Under the pieces are notes generated by a model. That model did no database searches. It saw nothing but the letters and a program-made list of their open reading frames with translations, and was not told where the DNA came from. Positions 37,717 to 38,085 of a stretch of DNA of 38,085 nucleotides are shown here, piece by piece. Source of the DNA: Deltaproteobacteria bacterium (GTDB lineage Bacteria; Desulfobacterota; Desulfobacteria; Desulfobacterales; SpSt-501); contig JACRCN010000022.1 of NCBI GenBank assembly GCA_016219005.1, positions 1 to 38,085 of the forward strand. The letters are read 5' to 3'. Both the position numbers and the translations under genes were made by a program. Every line of letters starts with the position of its first letter. Position 1 is the first letter of the stretch.

Positions 37717-38001
37717 TTACAAAGTAAAGTCTGTTTCTAATGCTTTGGAAAAATGAGAACTCAATTCCTTTATGGATCTGCCGGGATTTTTCAATTTTGA
37801 AATTGAAATCCTTCCAAATATGGGCTCAAGAATTTCAAAAAAATTATCTGAGTTATAATTCGGCCCATGACGATCTTTGACCCTTCTTGCAGCTTCTTTA
37901 AAAAGAACTAAGGAAGCTCGAAACACAATAGGGTTTGTTATCGATTTCCCAGCATTTATGTTTTCAATGCCAGATAAAAATTCTTGAAAAAAACTACTCA
38001 A
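37717..38001 (-). CDS. Small upstream partner of the HEPN-like gene, unknown
   Basis: The 94-residue product is mainly helical and charged, with FRASLVLFKEAARRVKDRHGP and a C-terminal PGRSIKELSSHFSKALETDF. The start is uncertain: TTG at 38001 is the first usable codon after a stop, and no in-frame ATG or good ribosome site precedes it. It shares the AT-rich composition of its neighbour and is probably cotranscribed with it. It could be an antitoxin or accessory protein. No family is recognised. Confidence 0.5.
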   Translation of the reverse strand: MSSFFQEFLSGIENINAGKSITNPIVFRASLVLFKEAARRVKDRHGPNYNSDNFFEILEPIFGRISISKLKNPGRSIKELSSHFSKALETDFTL

Positions 38002-38085
38002 GGCTTCATAAATTTCATTGTATTAAAGATTAGAAAATATTGTAATAAAATGTTTAAAAAATTAATATAAGTTAATTAATTATAA
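38002..38085. other. Very AT-rich right edge
   Basis: Mostly A and T, upstream of the minus-strand two-gene unit and probably containing its promoter. I cannot place the elements reliably. No gene seen. Confidence 0.3.

Overview
The window looks like chromosome from a Desulfobacterota-type (delta-proteobacterial, probably anaerobic) organism. The reasons are a GC-rich core, a SelB-based selenocysteine system used for redox and sulfur enzymes, ArsR-rhodanese fusions, a Gld-type ABC transporter beside an HtrA protease, and a secA/clpS/clpA/aat/hemW neighbourhood. This placement is inferred from gene content and style; no 16S rRNA gene is present.

Bases 1-8.4 kb hold the most unusual part: a redox/sulfur region rich in in-frame UGA codons. 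An ECF sigma factor with a CxCxC tail overlaps a 32-residue CxCxC peptide. Facing it on the minus strand are two paralogous ArsR-rhodanese fusions, each with its own promoter and dyad operator, followed by a small UGA-containing thioredoxin-fold protein. On the plus strand come a thioredoxin reductase lacking its FAD half, a third ArsR regulator, an unknown UGA protein, a rhodanese-DsbD-thioredoxin fusion with two UGAs at the rhodanese cysteine positions, and two further small thioredoxin-fold UGA proteins with a nucleoside phosphorylase between them. Six UGAs interrupt five otherwise intact reading frames. Each is followed by a short hairpin at the spacing expected of a bacterial SECIS, and a full-length selB gene lies at 33.3-35.2 kb. 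I read all six as selenocysteine.

Bases 8.4-11 kb carry membrane genes: an internally shortened TVP38-like protein, a fatty-acid hydroxylase family protein and a DUF1624-type acyltransferase. From 16.1 down to 11.2 kb a minus-strand operon encodes an ABC ATPase, a permease, a GldG-like auxiliary protein and a DUF4340 protein. HtrA/DegP follows, then an FmdB-like protein, a GspE/PilB-type ATPase and a REC-PAS protein.

Bases 22-35.5 kb are housekeeping: argC, folD, an M23 peptidase, secA, then clpS-clpA-aat (a compact N-degron module), a HIT protein, hemW and selB. Two copies of a palindromic intergenic repeat flank this block.

From 35.7 kb tRNA-His and tRNA-Arg mark an integration site. A tyrosine-recombinase remnant abuts tRNA-Arg, followed by a frameshifted DUF932 remnant. 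Beyond that the DNA becomes strongly AT-rich and carries an unrecognised two-gene minus-strand unit whose larger product has a HEPN-like R-x6-H motif, a candidate toxin or defence pair.
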